From NCBI GenBank assembly GCA_039962225.1, contig JAMPKV010000010.1, positions 1-64,000 of the forward strand: DNA of 64,000 bases, written 5' to 3'. This DNA comes from Microcoleus sp. AS-A8. Lineage in GTDB: Bacteria; Cyanobacteriota; Cyanobacteriia; Cyanobacteriales; Coleofasciculaceae. Positions 27,497-38,408 of this stretch are shown here, piece by piece. The notes beneath the pieces were generated by a model that was not told the DNA's origin, did not search any database, and saw nothing but the letters and a program-made list of their open reading frames with translations. A program made the translations under genes and the position numbers. Every line of letters starts with the position of its first letter. Positions within the stretch are counted from its first letter, which is position 1.

Positions 27497-28765
27497 CTAA
27501 TCATCTAGTCCAGGTCGGGGGATGGGGGCAAGTCGGGAGTTCCAGGGGGCAAATACGGGTAGTAGTAGCAATCCGGGTATAGCCGCAACGATACTCAGCA
27601 GGAAAAATAAAGACCACCCTGTGGCTTCTGCCAACCCTCCTGCCGGTGCCACCAAAATATCTCGGCTAACTGCCATCAAACTAGAGAGTAAAGCATACTG
27701 AGTTGCCGAGAATCGCTGGTTACAAAGACTCATCAAGAAGGCAACAAAGGCGGCTGTTCCTAGCCCAGCACAAAAATTTTCAATGTTGATGGTCAACACT
27801 AGAAAAGGATAACTTTTGCCGACTTGTGCCAGAACCAAGTAGGCTAAATTACTCACCGCTTGCAGGGCACCGAAGACCCACAGTGAGCGATTGATCCCAA
27901 TTTTGCTCAGAATTGCTCCACCCGCAAGGGTACCGATAATGGTGGCTACTAACCCCATACCGCCTTGAATCCATCCAATATCTGTTTGGGTAAAGCCCGT
28001 CTTGAGCAAAAAGGGTATGGACATGTTGTTAACTAAAGCATCACCCAGTTTGTAGAGGACGATGAACACCAAAATGAACACAGCCCGGATGAAACCGGAA
28101 CGCTGAAAAAATTCTGCAAAGGGGAGAACGACTGCATCAGAGAAGGATTCAGGAGGGCGTTCCTGTTCGCTTGGTTCGGGTGCCCAAAATGAACTGAGCA
28201 ATCCTACTGCCATGAGCAAGGACATCAAGAGGTAAACGGTTGGCCAGGGAATTTGGCCAGCCAGAATCAGCGCCCAAGCACCGGTCGCAAGCAATGCGAC
28301 GCGATAACCTAACACAAAAACCGCTGCACCGGCTCCCATTTCCCGTTCTTCCAGTACGTCGGTGCGGTAGGCATCGGCTGCAATGTCTTGAGTCGCACTG
28401 AAGAAGGCAATGAATAAGGCATTAATCGCAAGGAATTGTAAGGCTTGACGAGGCTGTTGTAAAGCCATGGCTGCGATCGCCAACAGTAACGCCCCTTGTG
28501 TTAAGACAAGCCAACCCCGCCGACGCCCCAAAAACGGCGGCACAAATCGATCCAGCAGGGGTGACCAGATAAATTTTAAAGAGTAGGGTAAACCGACTAG
28601 GCTAAACAACCCTATGGAACGTAAGTTTACGCCTTCTACGGTCATCCAGGCTTGCAGTGTCTTACTCGTTAAGAATAAGGGTAACCCAGAAGAAAAGCCC
28701 AATAATAGTAGCGCCCCCATCTTGCGACTTTGAAAAACTTGTAGGAAAGATTTCGTGGCTTTCAC
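27497..28765 (-). CDS. AmpG-family MFS transporter
   Basis: The 422-residue product is predicted to have about 12 membrane helices. The N-terminal LLLGFSSGLPLFLTSKTLQAWM and the loop PLLDRFVPPFLGRRRGWLVLTQ are characteristic of AmpG muropeptide permeases, as is SATQDIAADAYRTDVL (about 123-138). AmpG proteins import anhydro-muropeptides during cell-wall recycling; the cyanobacterial substrate is unproven. It is the first gene of a same-strand run down to 26175. Confidence 0.85.
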   Translation of the reverse strand: MKATKSFLQVFQSRKMGALLLLGFSSGLPLFLTSKTLQAWMTVEGVNLRSIGLFSLVGLPYSLKFIWSPLLDRFVPPFLGRRRGWLVLTQGALLLAIAAMALQQPRQALQFLAINALFIAFFSATQDIAADAYRTDVLEEREMGAGAAVFVLGYRVALLATGAWALILAGQIPWPTVYLLMSLLMAVGLLSSFWAPEPSEQERPPESFSDAVVLPFAEFFQRSGFIRAVFILVFIVLYKLGDALVNNMSIPFLLKTGFTQTDIGWIQGGMGLVATIIGTLAGGAILSKIGINRSLWVFGALQAVSNLAYLVLAQVGKSYPFLVLTINIENFCAGLGTAAFVAFLMSLCNQRFSATQYALLSSLMAVSRDILVAPAGGLAEATGWSLFFLLSIVAAIPGLLLLPVFAPWNSRLAPIPRPGLDD

Positions 28766-29048
28766 AGAAAATTGGAAGGATAACTATAAATTAGATTGGA
28801 GTTATCATCCCATAGTAAGGTTTCTTGATTGTTGCGAACCTCGTACCGTTTTAGGGTTGCCTGCAAGGTCTGTGAACCTAGCTGCTTAGTGAGGAGGGAC
28901 TTCCCGCACGGAAGAGTTAAATGATGATTAGCTTAACTAGCATTTGTGGTGGATAACTTGAGAATTGGGATGATGGCCTCAGAGTCGATTTCCCTTTGAG
29001 TCATCATCCCCAAAAATTATTCCTTAGATTGCCGCAAACGGGCTGCCG

Positions 29049-29669
29049 CTATCCCTTAGCTCCTCCTTCATAATCGCGCCAGACGCCGACTAAGACACCT
29101 TGAACTTGCACGCTTTTTGCCATCACTTCAATAGGCTCATACTTAGGATTTGCCGGTTTGAGGGTGACATACTCTCCCAGACGGTAAAAGCGTTTTAAGG
29201 TGGTGCCATGTCCTTCCACTCGTGCTGCAACAATTAGACCATTTTTGAGTTGCTCTGGGTCGGAGACAGGTCGCATAATCACGAAATCCCCTTCAGCAAT
29301 TAGGTCTTCAATCATGCTGTCTCCAATTACCCGCAGGGCAAAATTACCCGGTTGGCACCATAGGGGAGACACATCAAGTTGTTCGTCAGTGTCGGTAAAG
29401 GGTTCTACCAATCCACCCGCCGCGATCGCACCTAAGACAGGTACGCCCGTGTTAGCATTAGCCAGAATCCTAATGGTGCGAGCTTTTCCTTCTGTCCAGT
29501 CAATGTAGCCTTTCGCTCGTAAATGCTCCAGGCGACTCTGAACGGGTGCTGGCGATCGCAAATTCATCGCTCTCATCATCTGCCGAATTGAAGGCGCATG
29601 TTGTGATGTGCGAATATACTCGATCAACCAATTGTAAAGTTGTTGTTGAGCTTCAGTCAGGGGTTCCAT
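29049..29669 (-). CDS. lexA: LexA repressor with intact self-cleavage residues
   Basis: The 206-residue product has an N-terminal winged helix (APSIRQMMRAMNLRSPAPVQSRLEHL). The cleavage site is Ala84-Gly85 in AIAAGG. The catalytic dyad is Ser118 (IGDSM) and Lys159 (TTLKRFY). Some cyanobacterial LexA proteins have lost the dyad, but here all three elements are present, so RecA-stimulated cleavage is plausible. A matching operator lies upstream at 29838-29851. Nearby genes (AmpG-like downstream, argF upstream) show no DNA-repair link. Confidence 0.93.
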   Translation of the reverse strand: MEPLTEAQQQLYNWLIEYIRTSQHAPSIRQMMRAMNLRSPAPVQSRLEHLRAKGYIDWTEGKARTIRILANANTGVPVLGAIAAGGLVEPFTDTDEQLDVSPLWCQPGNFALRVIGDSMIEDLIAEGDFVIMRPVSDPEQLKNGLIVAARVEGHGTTLKRFYRLGEYVTLKPANPKYEPIEVMAKSVQVQGVLVGVWRDYEGGAKG

Positions 29670-29837
29670 AAAGCGACAAGGGGGTAAGGAATCGTTGTGA
29701 GGGATGGGGGCAAAGTCTTTGTGTGGAAAACTTGGAGTTGAAACCTAGTTTTGACACGAATACTTCGCCCAAACTTGAGCTTTGAATGACCATGATTCAT
29801 CACTCATCACTTTCATGTGATGATTGTTACCATCTAT

Positions 29838-29851
29838 AGAACATTCGTACT
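29838..29851 (-). promoter_or_regulatory. Candidate cyanobacterial LexA box
   Basis: On the minus strand the site reads agtacgaatgttct, an exact fit to the cyanobacterial LexA consensus RGTACNNNDGTWCB. It lies 169 bp upstream of the lexA start, also within range of the 3' side of argF. Autoregulation of lexA is the natural reading, based on sequence fit and position. Confidence 0.65.
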
Positions 29852-29908
29852 ACCAAAACCCCTATTCTGTCCAGTAGGGCAGATTTATTCTCTGCCCAAC
29901 TCCGTATT

Positions 29909-30829
29909 TTAATCCGCTCCTAGAAGGCTAACGAGTAAGGCTTTTTGAGCGTGCATCCGGTTTTCTGCCTGATCCCAAATGCGCGATTGCGCGCCTTCCA
30001 TCACCTCATCCGTAATTTCTTCTCCCCGATGTGCGGGTAAGCAATGCAGCACAATCGCCTCTGAATCAGCACTCGTTAGTAGTTGCTCATTCACCTGATA
30101 AGGCTGAAAAACAGGAATTCTGGTATCCGCTGATGCTTCCTGGCCCATACTCGCCCATACATCAGTGTAAATAACGTGAGCGCCCTTAACCGCTATCAAG
30201 GGATCATCCGTGAGTAGAACTTCCGTTTTACCACTAGCAATCTGCTGTGCCTTCCCTACGATATCCTGGTTAGGTTGATAGGCCCGAGGAGTCGCCACTC
30301 TGACATTCATCCCCACTAAAGCACATCCCAACATCAGAGAATGCGCTACATTATTGCCATCTCCCAAATAAGTCAACGTTATCCCAGCCAGCGAACCAAA
30401 GCACTCCTCAATGGTTAACAAATCGGCTAAAACCTGACAAGGGTGTTCTAAGTCCGTTAAAGCATTAATAATTGGAATCTGGGCATATTGAGCAAAGGTT
30501 TCCAGTTCCTTCTGGTCAAAGGTACGAATGGCCAAGATATCTAAATACCGATCCAGAACTCGTGCGGTATCAACGATCGGTTCCCCCCGACCCACCTGGG
30601 TAACATTCGGATTCAAGTCTATGACTTGACCCCCTAGTTGGTACATAGCCACCGAAAAACTGACTCGCGTTCGGGTTGAAGCCTTGGAAAATAACAGCCC
30701 CAATACCTTATTACACCGCAAGTTTAGCCGTCCCGCTTTCAACTGAGCCGCAATTTGCAACAGCTCCTGTATTTCATGGGTACTGAGATCTGCTAAGCCC
30801 AGTAAATCTCGTCCTTTTAATGCCTCCAT
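29909..30829 (-). CDS. argF: Ornithine carbamoyltransferase
   Basis: The product from ATG 30829 has 306 residues, the normal OTC length; GGGGGA lies 5 nt upstream. The carbamoyl-phosphate motif STRTR is in SKASTRTRVSF, the ornithine/structural motif HPCQVLADL follows, and HCLPAHRGEEI carries the catalytic Cys. It makes citrulline from ornithine and carbamoyl phosphate for arginine synthesis. It is monocistronic as far as visible. Confidence 0.95.
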   Translation of the reverse strand: MEALKGRDLLGLADLSTHEIQELLQIAAQLKAGRLNLRCNKVLGLLFSKASTRTRVSFSVAMYQLGGQVIDLNPNVTQVGRGEPIVDTARVLDRYLDILAIRTFDQKELETFAQYAQIPIINALTDLEHPCQVLADLLTIEECFGSLAGITLTYLGDGNNVAHSLMLGCALVGMNVRVATPRAYQPNQDIVGKAQQIASGKTEVLLTDDPLIAVKGAHVIYTDVWASMGQEASADTRIPVFQPYQVNEQLLTSADSEAIVLHCLPAHRGEEITDEVMEGAQSRIWDQAENRMHAQKALLVSLLGAD

Positions 30830-31546
30830 ATTTTTCCCCCGATGAGTTAAATTAATCGGCTTTCGCCAGAACACTATAGGATGTAGGCAAGACAACAAAG
30901 TGCGTTTAGAGCAGGTTTTAGCCTTCTCATTTGCACTGTCTTAAGAACCTATCAGATTTTTATCAAATTAAACCAATTTTTTGGAAGTACATTAAAGACA
31001 AATTTTTCAGTATCGGTTAAAACAGATCTATGATTTTTGTTGTGTTGTTCTGTTGCTTCATTTTCTAAAACAAATTTTTTGAAATTTTTAATTTTACAGA
31101 TAGAATTAACTTAAAAATTATTCCTTCTATAAGGCAGTACTTAACTGGAATGAATCCAGACTCCATATTTTCTTATTAAATTAGTGAAAATCCATAAAAT
31201 ATAAGTCTATCATTCAATTCATCGACTGAAGGATAAAATACGTTTTATTAAATTTAGGGAATTTCTCGGAGATTCGACAAATAGTATAGAACTAAATTCA
31301 ATAAATTGCATTAAATTTAAAGTAGTCATTGCTCTAGGGTAGTCGATAAAATTGACGGAAGGGTATTAGATTTTTCGAGGCGTCTTATACAAAAATCCCA
31401 ATGATAAAATTGCTCGTTTGACCCATAAGTGCTTGCAAAAAGTTTATGAACAGGAAGGGCAAGAGAATGGGATGATTTTTCAACCTTTGGGAAGGTAGAG
31501 ACGTTGTTGCGTTTTTGGTGATGAGTGAGGAAGGACAACTAGCTAG
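30830..31546. other. AT-rich 0.7-kb spacer
   Basis: This stretch is very AT-rich with many A- and T-runs (especially 30950-31330) and no frame that looks coding. I see no tRNA, repeat or clear hairpin. It separates the divergent argF and DUF1400 hydrolase genes and may include long promoters or an unrecognised small RNA. Confidence 0.6.
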
Positions 31547-33589
31547 ATGAACATTAATATCGAAGTACGTCAGCGCAATCCGAACCCAACGCTTCGTAAC
31601 TCAGAGGGGGATTGGATCAGAGTTTCAGGCTATGGGAGTGGACTGGCTCGATTAGCTAAGAAATTGATATCTTGGCGAGTCTTGCGGCTAACCGAGAAGG
31701 ATGCACGCCCCCCCAGGATCTGGCGCTCTCAACAAAGGATGAAAATCTCTCTCCCCCATTACCCATTAGCCATTACCCATTTTCAAGACAGATGTGAATT
31801 CCCCAATATTAGTCAAGCCACCCTCTTATCGGGTGTGTCTCCAGTTCCGAGATTGGGCAAACTATCGACTGGACTGGGAATCGTTCTTGTAAATCTGGGA
31901 TTATTGATGGCTCCAGTAGTGGTGTCCACTCCAGCACTGGGAGCTGAGCGAATTTATCTATCTTATGGCCCTTTAGAAGTGTCTTTGTCGATCAAATCTC
32001 TCGCTACTTATGCAAGAGAAGGCAAAATTGATCGGGAATTAGCCGCTTATACAGACCGTCTTAATCCGCAGCAACTTGAGCAGTTGCGGACAATATTACA
32101 GACTCGAATCGATATAAAACCGCTAGCGATCGCGCAATTTCTCTATTCCTCCCAAGGAAAAGTTATCTTAGATCGAGTCGGTCAAATTATCCAAACCAAG
32201 GCGGGTCAACCCGGTTTCTACGCCATTCGAGCCGCGCTGATCCAGGCGGCAGGTGCACCAGACGGATTGACACTGTTGAATGTGCTGGAGAAGTTTCCTA
32301 CTTATGGCATCCGGATTAACTCGGTGCGTGGCTTTCAGGTCATTGAAGAGCTATCAAGCCTGATCCAGCAAACGCAATTAGCGATCGCAGCCGTTGAACA
32401 ACAGGCTCTTAGAGAAACGTCAGCACAGGCATCGGAACGGCAATCAGCACCACCGTCTACACTCTCATCAGGACACACATTACCGAAAGGATTAGGCCGG
32501 GAATCGAATTATTTCTCCACGTTACCCGACCTGCGGCAACCCGGAGAAACTCAATTTTCCAAGGAAAGCCTTACCCTCTACGACCCTAGTCGTCAAAGAC
32601 AGTTTCCCGTCGATGTTTACCTCCCTCAACCCAGTCAACGTCCAGCACCTTTAGTTGTTATTTCTCACGGTTTAGGATCAGACCGCACGACGTTTGCCTA
32701 TTTAGCCACCCATTTAGCTTCTTACGGCTTCGCGGTGGCTGTACCTGAACATCCAGGAAGTAACGCGGATCAATTGCAGGCTTTAATCAATGGACTTGCC
32801 AGTGAGGTCACTCCCCCATCGGAGTTAATCGACCGACCGTTAGACATTAAGTTTCTGCTCAATGAACTCAATCGCTCTTTTGGAGGACGCATCAATCTGC
32901 AACAAGTAGGCGTCTTAGGTCAATCGTTCGGAGGCTACACGGTTTTAGCACTTTCGGATGCCAAGATTGATTTTGAGGTATTGGGCAAAGAGTGCGACCC
33001 CTCATATGACTCTTTGAATTTATCCCTCCTTCTCCAGTGTCGCGCCCTAGAGTTGCTATCTAGAGACTATCAACTCTCCGATGAGCGAGTTAAAGCCGGG
33101 ATTGCCATCAATCCTGTGGGGAGTACGATTTTTGGAAAATCCGAATACAGCCAGATTCAAGTCCCACTGATGTTAGTGGCAAGTAGTGACGATAATGTAG
33201 CTCCAGCTTTGCCCGAACAAATTCGACCCTTTACCTGGCTGACAACCCCAAACAAATACCTGGTTTTGCTCAGAGGAGGAACGCACTTTTCTACTCTAGG
33301 GCAATCAGAAAGAGCAATACCCCTACCCCCTCAAGTGATTGGTTCCGATCCCACGGTGGCACAGAACTATATGAAAGCCTTGAGTTTGGCATTCTTTCAA
33401 ACTTACATTGCCAATAATCCAGATTACCGAGTTTACTTGAGTGCTTCTTACGCTCAATTTCTGAGCCGATATCCTCTTCCCTTGAGCCTGGTGGAGTCTT
33501 TGACCGAGGAGCAGATTAAGCAGGCAAAACAGGCTGAAAGTTCCAGCCCATCCCCATCACCAACACCAGTACCTGTGCCTACACCCTAG
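31547..33589 (+). CDS. DUF1400 / alpha-beta hydrolase, putative secreted esterase
   Basis: A DUF1400 domain (about 145-260, beginning AERIYLSYGPLEVSLSIKSLATYA) precedes an alpha/beta hydrolase with the oxyanion HGLGSDRTTFAYLA stretch (about 375) and the nucleophile elbow GQSFGGYT (about 457). A late histidine in GGTHFSTLG may complete the triad. The family includes cyanobacterial secreted lipase/esterase-like proteins. A hydrophobic stretch ending in PALGA looks like a signal peptide, but it begins near residue 100. The first 95 residues include the low-complexity sequence at 31750-31790, so the true start may be GTG 31835. Confidence 0.8.
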   Translation: MNINIEVRQRNPNPTLRNSEGDWIRVSGYGSGLARLAKKLISWRVLRLTEKDARPPRIWRSQQRMKISLPHYPLAITHFQDRCEFPNISQATLLSGVSPVPRLGKLSTGLGIVLVNLGLLMAPVVVSTPALGAERIYLSYGPLEVSLSIKSLATYAREGKIDRELAAYTDRLNPQQLEQLRTILQTRIDIKPLAIAQFLYSSQGKVILDRVGQIIQTKAGQPGFYAIRAALIQAAGAPDGLTLLNVLEKFPTYGIRINSVRGFQVIEELSSLIQQTQLAIAAVEQQALRETSAQASERQSAPPSTLSSGHTLPKGLGRESNYFSTLPDLRQPGETQFSKESLTLYDPSRQRQFPVDVYLPQPSQRPAPLVVISHGLGSDRTTFAYLATHLASYGFAVAVPEHPGSNADQLQALINGLASEVTPPSELIDRPLDIKFLLNELNRSFGGRINLQQVGVLGQSFGGYTVLALSDAKIDFEVLGKECDPSYDSLNLSLLLQCRALELLSRDYQLSDERVKAGIAINPVGSTIFGKSEYSQIQVPLMLVASSDDNVAPALPEQIRPFTWLTTPNKYLVLLRGGTHFSTLGQSERAIPLPPQVIGSDPTVAQNYMKALSLAFFQTYIANNPDYRVYLSASYAQFLSRYPLPLSLVESLTEEQIKQAKQAESSSPSPSPTPVPVPTP

Positions 33590-33615
33590 AAACATGGGGT
33601 TGCTGGTAGTAATTA

Positions 33616-33679
33616 TGTAGGGGCTGCCCTTGTGGTAGCCCTCTCACATTGCAGGGTACCCACAAGGGGTACCTCTACA
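33616..33679. repeat. Imperfect long hairpin, dispersed TAGGGGC-type repeat
   Basis: The left arm tgtaggggctgcccttgtgg (33616-33635) pairs imperfectly with ccacaaggggtacctctaca (about 33660-33679). It follows the DUF1400 gene. Similar words (TAGGGGC or GGGCACGAC plus their complements) recur at 37307, 41424 and 61362, suggesting a dispersed element family. It may also terminate transcription. Confidence 0.6.
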
Positions 33680-33859
33680 GGTTTATTTTTGGCTTCAGCA
33701 ACCCGGAAGCGATCGCTCACCGACTTTAATATCTGTAGTCTCAGCCCTGAGAGCTTGCATCCAAGACGTTGCTATCTGAGCGTCAGCCTTTGCCTTTCAT
33801 TAAAGGTGGTATGGCAGCTGATTACAATGGTGCAAGCGCTCAGCAAATAGGATTGAATA

Positions 33860-34762
33860 GTGCAAGGTTTTTTAAATCTCAATAAGTCAGCCGGTTGGAC
33901 ATCCCATGATTGCGTTGCCAAAGTGCGACGGCTTTTGCGGCTCAAGCGGGTGGGACATGGGGGAACGTTAGATCCGGCGGCTATGGGTGTCTTACCAATC
34001 GCACTGGGTAAAGCCACTCGATTGTTGCAGTATATGCTGCCAGATAAGGCATACCGAGCCACAATCCAACTGGGAATACAGACCACAACGGATGACTTGG
34101 AAGGAGAGGTAATCGCCACTCAGTCTGCACAGGGGTTGACGCTGGACGAGATTTTATCTATTTTGCCGCAGTTTGAGGGCACGATTCAGCAAGTCCCGCC
34201 GATGTACAGTGCGATTCAGGTGCAGGGAAGACGCCTGTATGATTTGGCAAGAGCCGGTGAAACCGCTGAGGTGCCCGTGCGAACGGTGGAAGTTTATAAC
34301 ATTCAGGTTTTGGATTGGCGTCCGGGGGAGTTGGCTCAATTGGATGTGGCGATCGCCTGTGGTTCAGGGACGTATATTCGTGCGATCGCGCGAGATTTAG
34401 GGGAATTACTCCATACCGGTGGCACCCTAGCCTCCCTCACCCGTACCCAAAGCTGTGGCTTTCATCTGGAAGATAGCCTGACTTTAGAAGAATTAGAAGC
34501 ACAATTGCAACAAGGTACATTTCAGCCCATACCACCCGTCACGGCGTTGCAACATCTAGCGGTTGCCACCTTACCCGCACCCGAAGCTCATCGTTGGTGT
34601 TTGGGGCAGCGTATCTTTTGGAATAATACCTCTACAGATGTCCCGACAAATGCCTTACGGGTTCAGCGAGAAGAGGGGGAATTTTTAGGAATTGGTCAGG
34701 TGATTCCTTCAGAAAATGGGCTGTTGCTTGCGCCTCAGATGGTTTTTGCTTCTGCTGATTAA
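33860..34762 (+). CDS. truB: tRNA pseudouridine-55 synthase
   Basis: The 300-residue product starts at a GTG. The catalytic Asp38 is in [35 protein letters not shown] and the [16 protein letters not shown] segment are further family hallmarks, and [12 protein letters not shown] carries another conserved arginine region. TruB makes pseudouridine 55 in the T-loop of tRNAs. The C-terminal part (about 235-300) corresponds to a PUA-like extension. It stands alone downstream of the DUF1400 gene and its hairpin. Confidence 0.95.
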   Translation: MQGFLNLNKSAGWTSHDCVAKVRRLLRLKRVGHGGTLDPAAMGVLPIALGKATRLLQYMLPDKAYRATIQLGIQTTTDDLEGEVIATQSAQGLTLDEILSILPQFEGTIQQVPPMYSAIQVQGRRLYDLARAGETAEVPVRTVEVYNIQVLDWRPGELAQLDVAIACGSGTYIRAIARDLGELLHTGGTLASLTRTQSCGFHLEDSLTLEELEAQLQQGTFQPIPPVTALQHLAVATLPAPEAHRWCLGQRIFWNNTSTDVPTNALRVQREEGEFLGIGQVIPSENGLLLAPQMVFASAD

Positions 34763-34968
34763 TCTTCATTAATTAAATCTTGAGTTTTATCACTCTTTTA
34801 GCTGAGGTCTTTACTATGTCTTCGGGCAGAAGTTAGTCGCCTAGGAATTAGAGATGATCTGTAAAGATAGTAACCAAACATCTTCAAAATTGTTACTCAG
34901 TTTTGAAAGCAAGCTGATCAAACATAACAACACAAGTTCAGTAAATGTAGTTTTTGTAGGAGGCCCAA

Positions 34969-35409
34969 GTGAATCTATTTCAGTATTGTCGAAAAATTTT
35001 GACGTCTCTCGTCTTAATTTTAGTTCTGACGACAACGGCTGCTTGTAGCGGTACGGCTCAAGCCAAACAGCCCACGAATAGTTTACCAACAACCATAAAT
35101 TCCAACGGCAACTATGCCCAACTTGAACGGGGAAATAGCGCTGTGGGACAGGATTTTGGCAATTGGGTTGTCGAGACGGCTAAGGGCGTGGTTCAAGATG
35201 CCTACGTGCGTGACAACAATAAGCTAGGTGTTGTGATTACGCGTGACGTTCGTCCGAATGAAGTGAAGCCCTTAGCTAAATCTTTGGCTCAAGGATTCCA
35301 TAAGAATTTTCCAAATCAAGATTTAAAAGTTTTGGTTTACGCACCTGACAAAAAATTGATTTTGACAGCTCAGTATGATGAGCAATCCAAGCAGATTGAA
35401 TACAAATAG
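34969..35409 (+). CDS. Putative lipoprotein of unknown function
   Basis: The 146-residue product starts at GTG 34969 with AGGAGG 5 nt upstream. A signal peptide with a hydrophobic core (ILTSLVLILVL) ends in a lipobox-like TTAAC with Cys26, so it is probably lipid-anchored. The mature part contains FGNWVVETAKGVVQDAYVRDNNKLGVVITRDVRPNEV, a small conserved cyanobacterial module that I cannot name. It is possibly periplasmic or outer-membrane facing. The upstream spacer 34763-34968 shows no other gene. Confidence 0.7.
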   Translation: MNLFQYCRKILTSLVLILVLTTTAACSGTAQAKQPTNSLPTTINSNGNYAQLERGNSAVGQDFGNWVVETAKGVVQDAYVRDNNKLGVVITRDVRPNEVKPLAKSLAQGFHKNFPNQDLKVLVYAPDKKLILTAQYDEQSKQIEYK

Positions 35410-35528
35410 ATCTTCGCTCATGAAGCGGTGATATTGGCTCAAGGCTGAGTCAGTAGAGTTAGCAAACTTTGAAAGAGCTTTAGCGTAATTTTACGGCTGA
35501 AGCTGGGATAAAAAAGGAGAATTTTAAA

Positions 35529-36053
35529 ATGACAAGTAGCGAACAATACAAGCATCAAATCATGAATGATTTGGCTCAGGGGAATGTGGAATCTCTCGAT
35601 GATGCCTCGACCAATACGGCGCAGGATTACGAAAATTTTGATGATTTTGCCCAGCGTTCCTCGGCGTCTGAACGTCGCCAGTTGTTTGGTCGGTCTTTAC
35701 ATCCCGACAAAATTCCTCCTAGCCAGATGGAGCCAGAACTGCAAAAGGCGATCGCACAAATTAAGCCCAATGAACGGGATGATGTGGCTCGTGCCTTTTT
35801 CAAGCACTTAAAGCAACGAGGACTAAGCGATCACGCCCTTGAGCAACAGTTGGGTCTTTCTACCCACCATCCCAGTCGCATGAGTCCTGAGGATGTCAGT
35901 AAACTCGCGTCCTTCGCGTATCATTCCCACCCCGATATCTTCCAAGAAGTACTCACCGAGCAACCGGGAATTATGAAGTTTCTCAGTAATCCCGTTGTGG
36001 CGGCGGTTTTAGGAGTGGCAGCGGCTAAGTGGCTGGGTAATCACCACAAGTAA
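35529..36053 (+). CDS. Hypothetical cyanobacterial protein
   Basis: The 174-residue product has a clear AAAGGAG ribosome-binding site. The N-terminal half is acidic and polar. The middle, EPELQKAIAQIKPNERDDVARAFFKHLKQRGLSDHALEQQLGL, is a predicted helical module seen in several cyanobacterial proteins of unknown role. The C-terminus is a hydrophobic helix (NPVVAAVLGVAAAKWLG) that could anchor it or pack in a core. A good terminator follows at 36120-36140. Function is unknown. Confidence 0.65.
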   Translation: MTSSEQYKHQIMNDLAQGNVESLDDASTNTAQDYENFDDFAQRSSASERRQLFGRSLHPDKIPPSQMEPELQKAIAQIKPNERDDVARAFFKHLKQRGLSDHALEQQLGLSTHHPSRMSPEDVSKLASFAYHSHPDIFQEVLTEQPGIMKFLSNPVVAAVLGVAAAKWLGNHHK

Positions 36054-36119
36054 GGGTAGGGCACGGCAACTTTAATATCATGTCTGGTTGATTACTCATC
36101 ATCAAATCCTCTTCGTAGT

Positions 36120-36140
36120 GGGCGCTTTAGCGCCCTTTTT
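36120..36140 (+). terminator. Rho-independent terminator
   Basis: A GC stem (gggcgct/agcgccc, 36120-36126 and 36129-36135) is followed directly by five Ts. It lies 66 bp after the stop of the 35529-36053 gene and upstream of por. This is the clearest intrinsic terminator in the window. Confidence 0.8.
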
Positions 36141-36319
36141 ACTTGGAAGGATGGGGAAGCTGATAGATGTGAGCTTCGGCTCACAAAGAGCAAAACCATT
36201 GCACTTGGATCAAAACAGCCGCAAAGCTTATCCCTCAGCTCACCGCCAAACCGCTCAAAACATCAGATCGAGTAGCTCACTCCTGTGAGATCATGAATAC
36301 GGTCAACGGCGATTCATGA

Positions 36320-37294
<975 letters not shown>

Positions 37295-37306
37295 CAGTAG
37301 TTGTAG

Positions 37307-37325
37307 GGGCGCAAGGCTTGCGCCC
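37307..37325. terminator. Hairpin after por
   Basis: Arms gggcgcaag (37307-37315) and cttgcgccc (37317-37325) are perfect complements, 13 bp after the por stop. The left flank gtagg resembles the dispersed TAGGGGC elements elsewhere in the window. No T-run follows, so termination is uncertain. Confidence 0.55.
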
Positions 37326-37518
37326 TCTGGAGTTCGGATTCCAGGATAGGCATCTGCTTACCTTCAGACCGCACATAAAAATTTTCGCAATTATTTTAGA
37401 AAATCTGACAGGACTTACGCCAAATACCTCTCAAACTCTTATTCCTCCGTGCTCTCTGTGCCTGGAGTGGTTCGATTTTCCGTTACCTGTGCGTAAGTCC
37501 TATCTGAGTCCGTCGTGA

Positions 37519-38289
37519 CTATTCGGAAGCTGAAAATTTCTCTCTCAACTGTCGCAAAATAGGAATTTTTGTATATTGTTCAGAGCGTATGGTATCCCAA
37601 TCTAATCCAGTTGGGCGTGGGTAGGTTGTATGGGTTTCAATCACTGCCTCTGGGGTGATAATCCAGTTGAGTGCCCAATCGTGAGCCTGCATCGGCAAAC
37701 GCCCCTGTTTAACAATCTGCAAGGGATGCACCGTTGTCACAATCGGGGTATGGGGCTGCACCAACCCAAACTCTTGGAGCATGGCAAGTTCCAAGTCGGC
37801 AAATCCTGCCCCTTTGCCCGTTCGTCCTCCATTGTGCGTTACCGCCACACAACCCACCATCACTAAATCAATGGGTTGCATCTCCTCAAAACTGACCAAT
37901 CGACCATAATTCAGTGCCTTGCGGGCGATCGCCGCGTCTTCCAGCGAGATATGGCGCTGCTGCAAATCCTCCCTCGTCAATTCCACAAAGCAGCGAGTAT
38001 CAGTCAAACGGGGTACCGCCATGTAGAGACGTTTGCCATCTTGCAGAGCACGCAACCGGACGGGAATTTGCGGTGAATCTGGATTGCACTTAATGGCACA
38101 AGCATCCTGCCAAATGGGTAAAGCGGCTAGTCGTTCAGCCGCCTGCTGTACACCGATAAAATTGGGAATGTGACCACAGGGGTCACCAACCGCTACCCCC
38201 TGTTGTTGGAGTAGCGCCCAAATCTCAGCCCTCAATTCATCCTTATCGGGATGATAACCACTCCAATTGGTTTTAACCTGGTTAGACAT
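37519..38289 (-). CDS. 5-formyltetrahydrofolate cyclo-ligase family protein
   Basis: The 256-residue product carries the family motif GRTGKGAGFADLELAMLQEFG (about 150-170) and IVTTVHPLQIV. The N-terminal region, HPDKDELRAEIWALLQQQG, resembles the larger methenyl-THF-synthetase-domain proteins rather than the short bacterial enzyme (about 190 residues). The activity is either 5-formyl-THF to 5,10-methenyl-THF conversion or an uncharacterised relative. It is divergent from gcvP, which feeds the same one-carbon folate pool. Confidence 0.75.
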   Translation of the reverse strand: MSNQVKTNWSGYHPDKDELRAEIWALLQQQGVAVGDPCGHIPNFIGVQQAAERLAALPIWQDACAIKCNPDSPQIPVRLRALQDGKRLYMAVPRLTDTRCFVELTREDLQQRHISLEDAAIARKALNYGRLVSFEEMQPIDLVMVGCVAVTHNGGRTGKGAGFADLELAMLQEFGLVQPHTPIVTTVHPLQIVKQGRLPMQAHDWALNWIITPEAVIETHTTYPRPTGLDWDTIRSEQYTKIPILRQLREKFSASE

Positions 38290-38408
38290 TGATCACATCC
38301 ATGGTTTGACTTGGCAATTTCTACTCAGCGCTATTTTCCTGGGTTTGTTACAAAATAATAAAGTGGTAGCGCCAGCTCTTGACATTTGTAACGCGCCACA
38401 GTCCCTCA

